A DNA stretch of 64,000 nucleotides from Marinobacter salsuginis (GCF_009617755.1 NZ_BGZH01000005.1:62001-126000), one strand, 5' to 3'. Shown: positions 9,099 through 18,269, counted from the stretch's first letter. Notes: generated by a model from the letters alone, not told the origin. A program made the numbers and translations.

Positions 9099-9896
9099 AT
9101 GACTGTTGAGCTGAATCACCGTATTACCGGCGAAGGCCCGCCCCTGGTCCTGTTGCATGGGCTGTTCGGATCCCTCGACAATCTTGGTGGTATCGCCCGC
9201 CGTCTCGAAGACCAGTGGCAGATCCACGCGTTGGACGAGCGGAACCACGGTAGCTCACCGCACACCGACACCATGGATTATCCGGCCATGGCGGCAGATG
9301 TGCTTGCCTATATGGATGCACAGGGACTGGATAAGGTCAGTCTCCTTGGTCACTCCATGGGCGGCAAGGTGGCTATGCAGGTCGCCTTGCAGGCTCCTGA
9401 GCGTGTGGACAGGCTGATCGTGGCGGACATTGCCCCGGTTAACTACAAGCCACGGCATGATGCCATTCTGGAAGGGTTGACCAGCATGGATCTGACTGAC
9501 GTACGTTCCCGACAGGATGCCGACAGACTGATGGCCGACTTCGTTGAAGAGCCGGGTGTGCGTCAGTTTCTCCTGAAAAACCTCGAGCGGATTCCCCGGG
9601 AAGCGCAGCAGGAGGGCGGGCCGATGTTCCGCTGGCGGCTGAACCTGCCGGTTATTGATGCGTGCTACGGGAATCTGGCCAGAGCGCCCGAGGGCGCTGG
9701 CCCCTTCGAGGGCCCTGTGCTGTTTCTCAAGGGAGCCGACTCCGCCTACATCCAGGAAAAACACAGGGATGATATTCAGCGACTGTTTCCGCGGGCGCAG
9801 TTGCGTATTATCCAGGGTACCGGCCACTGGCTTCACGCAGAAAAGGCCGACTCGTTTGCTGCCCTGTGCCGCCGTTTCCTCAGTGCCGAAGACTGA
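9099..9896 (+). CDS. Alpha/beta hydrolase, YbfF-like esterase
   Basis: 265 residues, cytoplasmic. An HGLFGS oxyanion motif lies near residue 20, the nucleophile elbow is GHSMGG (Ser near 86), and the catalytic His is in GTGHWLHAEK near the C-terminus. Length and motifs match the YbfF family of acyl-CoA/short-chain ester hydrolases; the true substrate is not visible. A GGAG ribosome site precedes the ATG. The next gene starts 100 bases on. Confidence 0.85.
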   Translation: MTVELNHRITGEGPPLVLLHGLFGSLDNLGGIARRLEDQWQIHALDERNHGSSPHTDTMDYPAMAADVLAYMDAQGLDKVSLLGHSMGGKVAMQVALQAPERVDRLIVADIAPVNYKPRHDAILEGLTSMDLTDVRSRQDADRLMADFVEEPGVRQFLLKNLERIPREAQQEGGPMFRWRLNLPVIDACYGNLARAPEGAGPFEGPVLFLKGADSAYIQEKHRDDIQRLFPRAQLRIIQGTGHWLHAEKADSFAALCRRFLSAED

Positions 9897-9996
9897 CAGC
9901 GCTCGTGTCAGGTATTTTCCTGCCCACCGGCCGGTCTGCTAAGGTAACTCAAACGCTGACACACGGAATTGATAGAACAACAGGCGGGCAGAGTGT

Positions 9997-11079
9997 ATGA
10001 AATGGATGGTGGGGTTGCTGGTTGTTTTCCTGCTATTGGGCAGCTTCCTGCTGACACCTTCGCCTGTTGACAGTAAAGCGTGGAGTCCGCCCTCACCGCC
10101 GCCCCTCACCGGACCCATTGCGCCGAACGAGAGATTGAGGTTGGCGGACCTGCTGGCCCGCGGCCAGGTGTACGGTCCCGAGGATACGGCCGTCAGTGAG
10201 GATGGTGTGCTCTACACCGGCACCCAGGATGGTTACATCGTGCGGGTGTTCCCGGATGGTCGGGTTGAAAACTGGTTGTCCACCGATGGCCGGCCGTTGG
10301 GCATGGTGTTTGATAAGCAGGGTAACCTGATTGTGGCGGATTCCTGGCGGGGGCTGCTTTCGATCACTCCTGAAGGAGAGATTACCGTATTGGCCCGGGA
10401 AGCAGAGGGTACGTTGTTCCGGTTTACCGATGATGTCGATATTGCCGATGACGGACGAATTTACTTCACCGACGCCAGCTCGAAATTCCGTCAGCCGGAA
10501 TACCTGCTGGATCTGCTGGAAATGCGCCCCCACGGCCGTTTGCTGCGCTACTCCCCGAAAACCGGCAAGGCCGAAGTCCTCCTGGCCAACCTGCATTTTG
10601 CCAATGGCGTTGCGGTGTCTCCTGCAGGTGACTACGTGCTGGTTAACGAAACCTGGAAATATCGCATCCTGAGGTACTGGATTCACGGACCCAAAGCCGG
10701 GCAGGCAGAGGTGTTTGCCGACAATCTGCCCGGTTTTCCCGATAACCTGGCGGTGGATGAGCAGGGCCGCTACTGGGTCGCATTTCCTACCCTGCGCAAT
10801 CATAAAGTGGATGCCATGCACCCACGGCCCTGGCTCAAGGATCTGGTGGCAAAGCTGCCTGACAGCCTGAAGCCCACCCCTCAGGAATATGGTCTGGTGA
10901 TCGCCTTCGACCGGGACGGCAAGGTTATTACCAGCCTCCATGACACCCGGGGAACCCATTTGCAGGAGATTACTTCGGTGAACCCCCACGATGGCAACCT
11001 GTACTTTGGTTCACTTCACAATGATCGTATTGGCCGGCTACCGTTGCAGGCCATTCCCGGTCTCGGAGAAAGCAACTGA
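9997..11079 (+). CDS. SMP-30/strictosidine-synthase-like beta-propeller protein, membrane anchored
   Basis: 360 residues. An N-terminal hydrophobic helix (about 4-21) without a clear cleavage site suggests a signal anchor. The rest is a six-bladed propeller of the SMP-30/gluconolactonase/strictosidine synthase-like superfamily: repeated DGxIY/GxxYVLVNE-type strands, for example DDVDIADDGRIYFTDASS. Such proteins are often lactonases or metal-dependent hydrolases; the substrate is unknown. The stop overlaps the start of the thioesterase gene (TGATG), so the two are coupled. Confidence 0.78.
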   Translation: MKWMVGLLVVFLLLGSFLLTPSPVDSKAWSPPSPPPLTGPIAPNERLRLADLLARGQVYGPEDTAVSEDGVLYTGTQDGYIVRVFPDGRVENWLSTDGRPLGMVFDKQGNLIVADSWRGLLSITPEGEITVLAREAEGTLFRFTDDVDIADDGRIYFTDASSKFRQPEYLLDLLEMRPHGRLLRYSPKTGKAEVLLANLHFANGVAVSPAGDYVLVNETWKYRILRYWIHGPKAGQAEVFADNLPGFPDNLAVDEQGRYWVAFPTLRNHKVDAMHPRPWLKDLVAKLPDSLKPTPQEYGLVIAFDRDGKVITSLHDTRGTHLQEITSVNPHDGNLYFGSLHNDRIGRLPLQAIPGLGESN

Positions 11080-11540
11080 TGCAGCAGCACGACATTGCCT
11101 GGGATCTGCCCGCGCCTTTCACCATTGATATTACGGTGCGCGCTGAGGATACCGACAGGCTCGGACATGCCAATAACGTTGTCTATGTGCGCTGGCTTGA
11201 AGACGTCAGTTGGGCCCACATAGAGAGTCTGGGAATGACCTGGGCCCTGCATGAGAAAACCGGCAAGGCGATGGCCATCACCCGCACGGAGATCGATTAC
11301 CTGGCCTCGGCCAATACCGGGGACCAACTGGTGTTGGGAACCTGGCTGACCGACTACGACGGTCGTTTCCGGTCTGCCCGGCAGTTCCAGCTGGTGCGTC
11401 CGTCGGATGGCAAAACCCTGGTCAGGGCGGTGTCCACTCACGCCTGTGTTGATATGAAAAGCCAGCGGCCCGCCCGCGCGCCGAAAGAATTTGCCGAGAT
11501 CCTCGGCTCTGCTGTTGTGGCCGGAGGCAAGGGGCTCTAG
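11079..11540 (+). CDS. Acyl-CoA thioesterase, 4HBT hot-dog family
   Basis: 153 residues, single hot-dog domain of the YbgC/4-hydroxybenzoyl-CoA thioesterase type. The motif DTDRLGHANNVVYVRWLED contains the Asp/His/Asn region expected for this family. It probably hydrolyses an acyl-CoA thioester. Its start overlaps the preceding stop by one base, placing it in an operon with the propeller protein. Confidence 0.82.
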   Translation: MQQHDIAWDLPAPFTIDITVRAEDTDRLGHANNVVYVRWLEDVSWAHIESLGMTWALHEKTGKAMAITRTEIDYLASANTGDQLVLGTWLTDYDGRFRSARQFQLVRPSDGKTLVRAVSTHACVDMKSQRPARAPKEFAEILGSAVVAGGKGL

Positions 11541-11621
11541 GTCCCCCGAGCACTTTTGTGCTTTACTTCAGCTAGTCTTGTTCAAAGCCAATCCCGTTTA
11601 ACCTGTTGTCCGGAGATCCCC

Positions 11622-12605
11622 ATGGAAAATACTGCTGATCAGAATGCCGAAGCCACAATGCGCCATGTGATCTACGATCGATTTGGGGAGCGTGATGTCC
11701 TGCAGGTGGTAGAGGCTGACGTTCCCGTTCCCGGAGACGAACAGGTGCTGGTCCGGGTGCACGGAGCCGGTCTCAATCCCATTGACTGGAAAACCCGGAA
11801 GGGGTTGGGGTTTGCGGCCAGGCAGATCGAGAATTCGTTGCCCTGGACACCAGGATACGACGTGGCCGGTGAGGTTGTCGGGGTTGGTGCCAACGTGACC
11901 ACCCTTGCGCCCGGCGATCGGGTCATGGGGATGGTGGGATTTCCGGCCGGCGGTGGCGGTTATGCGCAGTACGCCCTGGCGGCGGCTGATGAGTTGGCTA
12001 TCGTGCCGGAAGAGTTGGACCTGGTGTCTGCCGGTGCCTTGCCCCTCGCGGCGCTGACGGCTTGGCAGGCGCTGTTTGAAATGGCGAAACTGGAGTCTGG
12101 CCAAAAGATTCTGATCCACGCCGGCGCCGGTGGCGTTGGGCATTTTGCGGTTCAGTTTGCACTGGAGCGCGGTGCCCATGTCATCGCCACCGCTTCGGCC
12201 GGCAACCGGGATTTCCTGGCGGAACTCGGGGTGCACGAAGTGATTGACTACCGCACCACGGATATCGGCGAGGAATGCTATGGCCTGGACGTGGTGCTGG
12301 ATCTGGTGGGCGGCGATACGGGTAAGCGCTCACTACACACCCTGGGTGAGCACGGAGTCCTTGTTACCATCCCCACCGTTACCGCCGATGACATCATCAG
12401 TGCGGCGGAGGAAATGGGATTACGCGCTCACGGAATGACGGTGCGTCCCGACATTTTTCACCTGGATGAGATTGCCGAGCTGATCGAGGACGGTGACGTC
12501 AAGGTGCACATCGAGAAGGCCTTTTCGCTTGAGGATGTTGCGCAGGCCCACGAACTGCTTGAAGGTGGGCACGTGCGCGGCAAACTGGTGCTAGATTGTC
12601 GATGA
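11622..12605 (+). CDS. NADP-dependent zinc-free alcohol dehydrogenase/quinone oxidoreductase (MDR family)
   Basis: 327 residues. GroES-like N-domain (GLNPIDWKTRKG) and Rossmann domain with AGAGGVGHFAVQFALERGA, typical of the quinone oxidoreductase-like branch that lacks structural zinc. I chose ATG 11622 because of the GGAG ribosome site just before it; the frame is open further upstream without coding look. Its 3' end overlaps the convergent antiporter gene by 15 bases. Confidence 0.85.
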   Translation: MENTADQNAEATMRHVIYDRFGERDVLQVVEADVPVPGDEQVLVRVHGAGLNPIDWKTRKGLGFAARQIENSLPWTPGYDVAGEVVGVGANVTTLAPGDRVMGMVGFPAGGGGYAQYALAAADELAIVPEELDLVSAGALPLAALTAWQALFEMAKLESGQKILIHAGAGGVGHFAVQFALERGAHVIATASAGNRDFLAELGVHEVIDYRTTDIGEECYGLDVVLDLVGGDTGKRSLHTLGEHGVLVTIPTVTADDIISAAEEMGLRAHGMTVRPDIFHLDEIAELIEDGDVKVHIEKAFSLEDVAQAHELLEGGHVRGKLVLDCR

Positions 12606-14468
12606 AGGATTTTCCTCTGCCGGTGCATCCTCGCCGGCTGATGGCTGTTCGGCTTCTTTCTCCTTGCGTTCCTTCCTGGCCTGGGGTGGTACCAGGCTGA
12701 TCAGGATCCAGTCGTTTTCCGGCTTCAGGTCTTTCATGCTGCAAACCGGAGCGACGTGTTCCTTGCTGTCGAAGGTGAACAGTACCAGGGCCTGGTTCTG
12801 GTATTTGTTCAGGAACTCCTCGTAACCAAACTCTTCACTCAGTTGCGTGGTCTTCACCGTGAAGCCCTGACTCACAAGACTGGCCAGCTTGGCGTAGCTG
12901 ACGCCGTCAAACAGGCCTCTGGTCATCTGGATCTTTTCAGCCGTCTGGTGGCGCGCCTTCTGATCCTGATCACCCTCTGCCAGACTGAACACACACTTGT
13001 TTCCGAACCAGTCCAGGAAGTGGTAGGTGGCCAGGGAATTCATGTGCTTGTACGGGGAGATGACCAGCAGCTTGCCGATGCCTGTCAGGTCCAGATGAGT
13101 TGATGCATGCTCAGACACGGGGTTGCCGAAGTAAACCTGCAGGTTTTCCATGCGGGCCTGGCGTACGTTCTCCCAGTTGGTATCGGCCAGAGTCACCGGC
13201 ACCTCATACTTTTTCAGGGCCGTGCCAATCATCCGGGCCACCGGGTTTGCACCCAGAATCAGGAAGCCGTATTCCGCCGGTTCCGCGACTCTCAGCAGGC
13301 GGGCTATCGGCCGGGCTGTCAGGCTTTGCAGGGTGACGGTGGCGATGATCAGCATGAAGACCAGGGGTACCAGGGCACCGGCACTTTCATAGCCAAGCTT
13401 TTGCAACTGGAAGGCAAACAGCGCCGACACCGCCGCGGCAACAATGCCCCGGGGGGCAATCCAGCTAAGGAAGAGCTTTTCCCTCCAGTTCAGGCTTGTA
13501 CCGATGGCGGAAAGGAAAATGCTCAGCGGACGGGCTACCAGCATCAACAGGGCCAGCACGGCCACCAGACCCCAGCCCAGCTCGGCAATGGCGGCAAACT
13601 CAACCCGTGCCGCCAGGATGATGAACAGGGCGGAAATCAGCAGAACACTCAGGGATTCCTTGAACTCCAGGATGCTATCGATGGGCACCTGCTTCATGTT
13701 TGCCATCCAGATGCCCATCACAGTTACGGTCAACAGGCCTGACTCATGGGCAAGTTCGTTGGAGATGGCGTACACGCCGAGCATAAAGGTGAGGGTACCG
13801 GCGTTGTGCAGGTATTGGGGAATCCAGTGCTTGCGTAACACGATGCCATTGAGATACCCGGCAATGGCACCAATCAGGAAGCCCACCGCAAGGGTTTTGC
13901 CAAAGATATAGAGCGAATGGCCAAACACGTTGCCCTGGCCCCAGGAGACAATCCCTTCGAACACCAGAACCGCCAGAAGGGCTCCGACAGGGTCGATGAT
14001 GATGCCTTCCCAGCGCAGGATGTTAGCCAGTTTCGAATCCGGCCGAACCGAGCGCAGCAGCGGTGCGATTACGGTGGGCCCGGTAACGATGGAAATGGCG
14101 CCAAATAGCAGGGCAACAGCCCAGGAAACGTCCAGAAGCCAGCGTGCAGCCAGGGTGCCGATGATGCAGGTGACAATCGAGCCCACAGGAATCAGGTTGC
14201 GGACCATCTTGCCGTGGCCGCGTATTTCTTCGTAACGCAGGGTCAGGCTGCCCTCGAACAGGATGATGGCAACCGCCAGGGAAATAACCGGGAACAGCAG
14301 GTCGCCAAAAACCACTTCCGGGGCCAAAAAGCCCAGGACAGGCCCGGCGGCAATGCCACCTGCCAGCAGGAACAGGATCGCCGGCATGCGGACGCGCCAG
14401 GCAAGCCACTGGCAGAAAAGTGAGAGAACGCCAATGCTGGCAAGAAGCAGGACAGTACTGACTGGCAT
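12591..14468 (-). CDS. CPA1-type sodium/proton antiporter with C-terminal TrkA-N domain
   Basis: 625 residues. The first 400 residues contain about 12 membrane helices with the Na_H_Exchanger pattern (GPTVIAPLL and EGIIIDPVGALLAVLVFE). After that comes a soluble NAD-binding TrkA-N-type domain (GFLILGANPVARMIGTALKK), then a Lys/Glu-rich tail. The role is cation/H+ exchange for pH and salt homeostasis, fitting a marine host. The 3' end overlaps the opposing oxidoreductase gene by 15 bases. Exact ion not inferable. Confidence 0.88.
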   Translation of the reverse strand: MPVSTVLLLASIGVLSLFCQWLAWRVRMPAILFLLAGGIAAGPVLGFLAPEVVFGDLLFPVISLAVAIILFEGSLTLRYEEIRGHGKMVRNLIPVGSIVTCIIGTLAARWLLDVSWAVALLFGAISIVTGPTVIAPLLRSVRPDSKLANILRWEGIIIDPVGALLAVLVFEGIVSWGQGNVFGHSLYIFGKTLAVGFLIGAIAGYLNGIVLRKHWIPQYLHNAGTLTFMLGVYAISNELAHESGLLTVTVMGIWMANMKQVPIDSILEFKESLSVLLISALFIILAARVEFAAIAELGWGLVAVLALLMLVARPLSIFLSAIGTSLNWREKLFLSWIAPRGIVAAAVSALFAFQLQKLGYESAGALVPLVFMLIIATVTLQSLTARPIARLLRVAEPAEYGFLILGANPVARMIGTALKKYEVPVTLADTNWENVRQARMENLQVYFGNPVSEHASTHLDLTGIGKLLVISPYKHMNSLATYHFLDWFGNKCVFSLAEGDQDQKARHQTAEKIQMTRGLFDGVSYAKLASLVSQGFTVKTTQLSEEFGYEEFLNKYQNQALVLFTFDSKEHVAPVCSMKDLKPENDWILISLVPPQARKERKEKEAEQPSAGEDAPAEENPSSTI

Positions 14469-14489
14469 ATTGGTTTCAGTTCCGTTGAT

Positions 14490-15281
14490 CTATTGGTTGG
14501 CGCGTCTGGCGATCCGATTCAGAAGTCGGGAGGCCGCAAAAAAACCGAAGCTGGCGGTTACCGGACTGGCGGCGCCAAAGCCTGAGGCGCAATCCAGTCT
14601 TACCGGGCCGTCGGTGGCCGGTTTCTGAAGGCAGACTTCGCCGTCACCGGCAGGATACGTCAGCTGCTCCAGGGAGTATACGGCCTCAATACCAAAGCGA
14701 CGCTTCGGGTTCCGGGAAAAACCGTATTCCCGGCGCAGCAGGTTGCGTACTTTGGCCAAAAGTGGGTCTTGGGTTGTTTTGCTCAGATCCGCCACCTGAA
14801 TCTGGGTTGGGTCGATCTGCCCGCCAGCGCCGCCGGCACAGACCAGCGGAATCTTCCGGCGCTGGCAGTGGGCAATCAGGGCAGCCTTGGCCTTGACGCT
14901 GTCGATGGCGTCGACCACCCCGGTCATGTCCCCGGTGATCAGCTCGCTGACATTCTTGGTGGTCAGGAAGCCGAAATGCACCTGAATGTTTGCCGCCGGG
15001 TTGATCGCCCGCAACCGGTCTGCCATGGCATCGGTCTTGGTGCGCCCGTATTGGCCTTCAAGGGCATGGAGCTGGCGGTTGGTGTTGGATACACAGACAT
15101 CGTCCATGTCGATCAGCGTGATTGTGCCAATGCCGCTTCTGGCCAGGGCTTCCGCGGCCCACGACCCGACACCACCAAGCCCGACCACGGTCACATGGCT
15201 GCTACGAAAGGCTTCCAGGGCACGGCGCCCATAGAGTCGTTCGATACCGCCAAAGCGGAAAGCGTAATCGTCGGCGTTCAT
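14490..15281 (-). CDS. tcdA: tRNA cyclic N6-threonylcarbamoyladenosine(37) synthase TcdA
   Basis: 263 residues, E1-like/ThiF fold. Nucleotide-binding loop GLGGVGSWAAEALARSGIG, then DMDDVCVSNTNRQLHAL, and the AIDSVKAKAALI stretch are family hallmarks. TcdA (CsdL, YgdL) dehydrates t6A37 of tRNAs to the cyclic form. The C-terminus has a hydrophobic segment (GFGAASPVTASFGFFAAS) usual for the family. It is 21 bases downstream of nothing on its own strand: the antiporter gene follows it, so it may lead that unit. Confidence 0.9.
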   Translation of the reverse strand: MNADDYAFRFGGIERLYGRRALEAFRSSHVTVVGLGGVGSWAAEALARSGIGTITLIDMDDVCVSNTNRQLHALEGQYGRTKTDAMADRLRAINPAANIQVHFGFLTTKNVSELITGDMTGVVDAIDSVKAKAALIAHCQRRKIPLVCAGGAGGQIDPTQIQVADLSKTTQDPLLAKVRNLLRREYGFSRNPKRRFGIEAVYSLEQLTYPAGDGEVCLQKPATDGPVRLDCASGFGAASPVTASFGFFAASRLLNRIARRANQ

Positions 15282-15370
15282 GGTGTCCCCGTGTTGGTCC
15301 GTTCAAAAGCCGGACAAAATCAAAGAGCGCAATTGTAACCCAGTGACCGCACAGACAAAAAAGTGGCCAT

Positions 15371-15395
15371 AAAAAAAGCCACGCAGGGCGTGGCT
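15371..15395 (-). terminator. Rho-independent terminator (minus strand)
   Basis: On the minus strand GCCACGC-CCT-GCGTGGC is followed by seven T. It lies 160 bases beyond the acyl-CoA dehydrogenase stop and ends either that transcript or the candidate small RNA described at 15371-15454. Confidence 0.8.
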
Positions 15396-15454
15396 TTCAA
15401 AATACCCAGTCCGACGGGGAGCTGGGCAGGACTAGTTCAGAGACACTAATCAAC
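15371..15454 (-). ncRNA. Candidate Fur-controlled small RNA
   Basis: The gap after the acyl-CoA dehydrogenase holds, on the minus strand, a -10-like GATAAT (15461-15466) inside a sequence matching 13 of 19 positions of the Fur-box consensus (15448-15466). About 80 bases later comes a strong terminator. Between them is a small CCCAG/CTGGG hairpin and an unpaired 5' stretch. The size and layout fit an iron-regulated sRNA, but the -35 is weak and I see no match to RyhB or PrrF. Alternative: simple 3' UTR. Confidence 0.3.
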
Positions 15455-15466
15455 GTGATCATTATC
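15448..15466 (-). promoter_or_regulatory. Fur-box-like sequence overlapping a -10 element
   Basis: Minus-strand GATAATGATCACGTTGATT against the Fur consensus GATAATGATAATCATTATC: the first nine bases match exactly, 13 of 19 overall; the 3' half is poor. GATAAT could also act as the -10 hexamer. Confidence 0.35.
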
Positions 15467-15516
15467 AAGTCTCGGAGTGTCGCGCTGAAGGTCACAAGCT
15501 GTCATTGATCGGTCAT

Positions 15517-15548
15517 TTCCGGCCAGAGTGTCTGGTCTCTGGCCGGAA
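15517..15548. repeat. 12-bp perfect hairpin after the acyl-CoA dehydrogenase gene
   Basis: TTCCGGCCAGAG and CTCTGGCCGGAA are exact reverse complements with an 8-base loop, starting 7 bases past the acyl-CoA dehydrogenase stop. There is no T tract on either strand, so it is more likely a 3' stabilising stem-loop or processing signal than a terminator. Confidence 0.6.
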
Positions 15549-15554
15549 TCGGGA

Positions 15555-17330
15555 TCACGCTGCCCAGTGATCGTCCGAGAACGCCATCAGGCTGTCCTTG
15601 CCACTCTGGATATCACCCAGCAGCCAGTCCACTTCCGGCAGCAGCTTTTCAAAGTAGAAGCGTGCAGACACTACCTTGCTTTCCAGCAGCGGCTTGTTGC
15701 CCTCGCCCGCGGCAAGCTGTTCGTTGGCCACGTTGGCCATCCGGGACCAGAGGTAGCCGATCACGGTCAGTGCCATAAGGCGCAGATACGGCGTGGCGGC
15801 AGCGCCCGCCTGCTCCGGATCCTTCGGTGCATTGGTGGCCAGCCACATGGTGGCGGTTTCCAGCGCTTTCATGGCGTTTTTCAGTTCTTCCCGGTGCGGC
15901 GCCTCCGGATTGTCCTTGAGGTATCCGCTCAGGGTTCCGAACAGGGTGCGCACCAGTTGACCGCCTTTCAGGCTCAGCTTACGGCCCACGAGGTCCATGG
16001 CCTGAATGCCGTTGGTGCCCTCGTAGATCCTGGCAATCCGACCATCCCGTACCAGCTGTTCCAGCGGCCAGTCGGTGGTGAAGCCGGAACCACCCAGTAC
16101 CTGTAGACCGGTGTTGGCGTTGTTGAAGCCCTCGTCCGTAAGGAAGGATTTCACGACCGGTGTAAGCAATTGAACCAGGTCATCGGCGGATTCCCGGACG
16201 GTTTCGTCCGGATGGGCAACCGACAGATCCAGCTGGTGTCCTGCGAACAGGGCCAGGGCGCGCATGCCCTCGTTAAGAACTTTCTGCCGCATCAGCATCC
16301 GGCGCACATCCGGGTGTACGATGATCGGGTCAGCGGGGCCGTCGGGGTTCTTCGGGCCACTCAATGAACGGCTCTGCAAACGCTCACGGGCAAAGCCGAG
16401 ACTTTCCTGGTAAGCCATTTCCGCCAGGCCGAGACCCTGCATGCCCACCATCAGGCGCGCTTCGTTCATCATGGTGAACATGGCACGCATTCCGTCGTTC
16501 GGCTCGCCGACGAGCCAGCCCTTGGCGCCTTCAAAGTTCATGACGCAGGTGGCGGAGCCCTTGATACCCATCTTGTGCTCAAGGCCGCCGCAGAACGCCG
16601 GGTTGCGCTCACCGGATTCGGGCAGGAACTTGGGCACCACAAACAGCGAAATGCCTTTGGTGGTATCAGGTGCCCCAGGTAGTTTGGCCAGCACCAGATG
16701 CACGATGTTGTCCACCAGGTCGTGCTCGCCACCGGTAATCCAGATCTTGGTACCTTCTATGGCGTAGCTGCCGTCATCGTTCGGCGTCGCCCGGGTGCGA
16801 ATCAGGCCAAGGTCGGTGCCGCACTGGGGTTCGGTCAGGCACATGGTGCCGGTCCACTCGCCGGAGATCAGTTTTTCCAGGTAGACCTTTTTCAGTTCGT
16901 CGGAGCCGTGCGCATGCAGGGCACTGATGGCGCCGTGGGTCAGGCCGGGGTACATGCCCAGCGAAAGATTGGTGGAACAGACCATCTCGTCCACCACAAA
17001 CTTCAGAGTGTGGGGCAGGCCTTGGCCGCCGTATTCAAGTGGCGCGTCCAGCGCGGTCCAGCCGCCCTCAACGAAATTTTTGTAGGCGTCCTTGAAGCAG
17101 TCCGGAGTTGTCACTGAGCGGGTTTCCGGGTCGTAGGTGCAGCCCTCCCGGTCGCCTGCCTGGTTGGTGGGCTGGATGACTTCCGCAGCGAGTTTGCCGG
17201 CCTCGTCAATAACCGCAGAAATCAGATCCGGAGTGGCATCGGCGTATTTTTCCAGCTCATGCAGCCGGTCTGCGCCCAATACATCAAACAACAGAAAGCG
17301 AAGGTCATTCGCCGGAGCCTGGTATTGCAT
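15555..17330 (-). CDS. Acyl-CoA dehydrogenase, large FadE-like type
   Basis: 591 residues, FAD-dependent first step of beta-oxidation. It has an N-terminal AcylCoA_DH_N-like extension (MQYQAPANDLRFLLFDVL), the middle domain (MCLTEPQCGTDLGLIRT), the C-domain with the catalytic Glu in IYEGTNGIQAMDLVGRK, and the extra C-terminal helical domain typical of the 590-600 residue branch active on medium/long or aromatic acyl-CoAs. The upstream gap to the divergent SDR gene is 167 bases. Confidence 0.9.
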   Translation of the reverse strand: MQYQAPANDLRFLLFDVLGADRLHELEKYADATPDLISAVIDEAGKLAAEVIQPTNQAGDREGCTYDPETRSVTTPDCFKDAYKNFVEGGWTALDAPLEYGGQGLPHTLKFVVDEMVCSTNLSLGMYPGLTHGAISALHAHGSDELKKVYLEKLISGEWTGTMCLTEPQCGTDLGLIRTRATPNDDGSYAIEGTKIWITGGEHDLVDNIVHLVLAKLPGAPDTTKGISLFVVPKFLPESGERNPAFCGGLEHKMGIKGSATCVMNFEGAKGWLVGEPNDGMRAMFTMMNEARLMVGMQGLGLAEMAYQESLGFARERLQSRSLSGPKNPDGPADPIIVHPDVRRMLMRQKVLNEGMRALALFAGHQLDLSVAHPDETVRESADDLVQLLTPVVKSFLTDEGFNNANTGLQVLGGSGFTTDWPLEQLVRDGRIARIYEGTNGIQAMDLVGRKLSLKGGQLVRTLFGTLSGYLKDNPEAPHREELKNAMKALETATMWLATNAPKDPEQAGAAATPYLRLMALTVIGYLWSRMANVANEQLAAGEGNKPLLESKVVSARFYFEKLLPEVDWLLGDIQSGKDSLMAFSDDHWAA

Positions 17331-17472
17331 GGATACTCTCCTACGTGCGCTTTTTAATGGGGTTCTGCGCGGAATGGCAGGACCCCGAAGATGATTTGAA
17401 CACTGGTTTCATACGGTTGTTTTAATTTGCTGGTTCACCGTTTTGCAGTCTGGATGACAGAATTTTCGTATG

Positions 17473-17492
17473 ACCTCCGGAACGCAGGAGGT
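17473..17492 (+). promoter_or_regulatory. Hairpin covering the ribosome site of the SDR gene
   Basis: ACCTCC (17473-17478) can pair with GGAGGT (17487-17492), the Shine-Dalgarno sequence placed 6 bases before the ATG at 17498; the loop is 8 bases. A run of five T follows. Such pairing would hide the ribosome site, as in RNA thermometers or translational attenuators, or it may act as a weak terminator. Confidence 0.4.
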
Positions 17493-17497
17493 TTTTC

Positions 17498-18241
17498 ATG
17501 AAACGAGTAGTGATAGCCGGGGTTTCCGGCGCCATTGGGGGCGCTCTGGCCGCGCAATTGATCGAACGGGATTCGCAGATCCGTGTGATCGGCTTGTGTC
17601 GTGAGCCGGAGAGGGCGCCGGAGGTTTTGCGGGCCCATGAGCGAAGTACAGTGTTGCCATGGGATGCGCAGGATGCGGAATCGCCAGCGGCTGTTGCAAA
17701 GGCACTGGACTCGTTGCTGGACCGAAAGGAAGGTATTGATGGTTTCATCTATGCCGCCGGCTTGCTCCACGGGCCGGAGATGTTCCCGGAGAAGCGGCTT
17801 GAGGATCTGGACGCCGGGAGCATGGCGCGAGCGTTTGCCGTGAACGCAACCGGGTTCGGGTTACTCTCTCAGGCACTGTTGCCGTGGCTCCGTCACCGGG
17901 AGTTCAAGCGGGTGGCGGCGATTTCCGCGAAAGTCGGATCGATTACCGATAACGGATTCGGAGGCTGGTACGCCTATCGCAGCTCGAAGGCGGCACTGAA
18001 CATGCTGGTGCGAAACCTGTCCATCGAGTTGCCACGACGGTGCAAACCGATCACCTGCGTGTCCCTGCATCCGGGCACCACCGAATCGGCGTTAAGCGAA
18101 CCGTTCAGTCAATCCCTTGCAAAGCTGAAAGTGCATACTCCTGACGAAACGGCCGCCAACCTGCTGGCGGTGCTCGACAGTGTTGAGGAGAAAGATAACG
18201 GACGATTTCTCAGTTGGGATGGTTCGGAATTGCCCTGGTAA
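17498..18241 (+). CDS. SDR-family oxidoreductase
   Basis: 247 residues, short-chain dehydrogenase of the C-factor/CsgA-like type. NAD(P)-binding GVSGAIGGALAAQL at the N-terminus, then active-site Ser in AAISAKVGS and Tyr-Lys in YAYRSSKAAL. The C-terminal part (LHPGTTESALSEPFSQSL) is family typical. Substrate unknown. Monocistronic: divergent from the acyl-CoA dehydrogenase and closed by a terminator 30 bases after the stop. Confidence 0.85.
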   Translation: MKRVVIAGVSGAIGGALAAQLIERDSQIRVIGLCREPERAPEVLRAHERSTVLPWDAQDAESPAAVAKALDSLLDRKEGIDGFIYAAGLLHGPEMFPEKRLEDLDAGSMARAFAVNATGFGLLSQALLPWLRHREFKRVAAISAKVGSITDNGFGGWYAYRSSKAALNMLVRNLSIELPRRCKPITCVSLHPGTTESALSEPFSQSLAKLKVHTPDETAANLLAVLDSVEEKDNGRFLSWDGSELPW

Positions 18242-18269
18242 TCGGGGGTACTGCTGGTTCAGCCAATAA

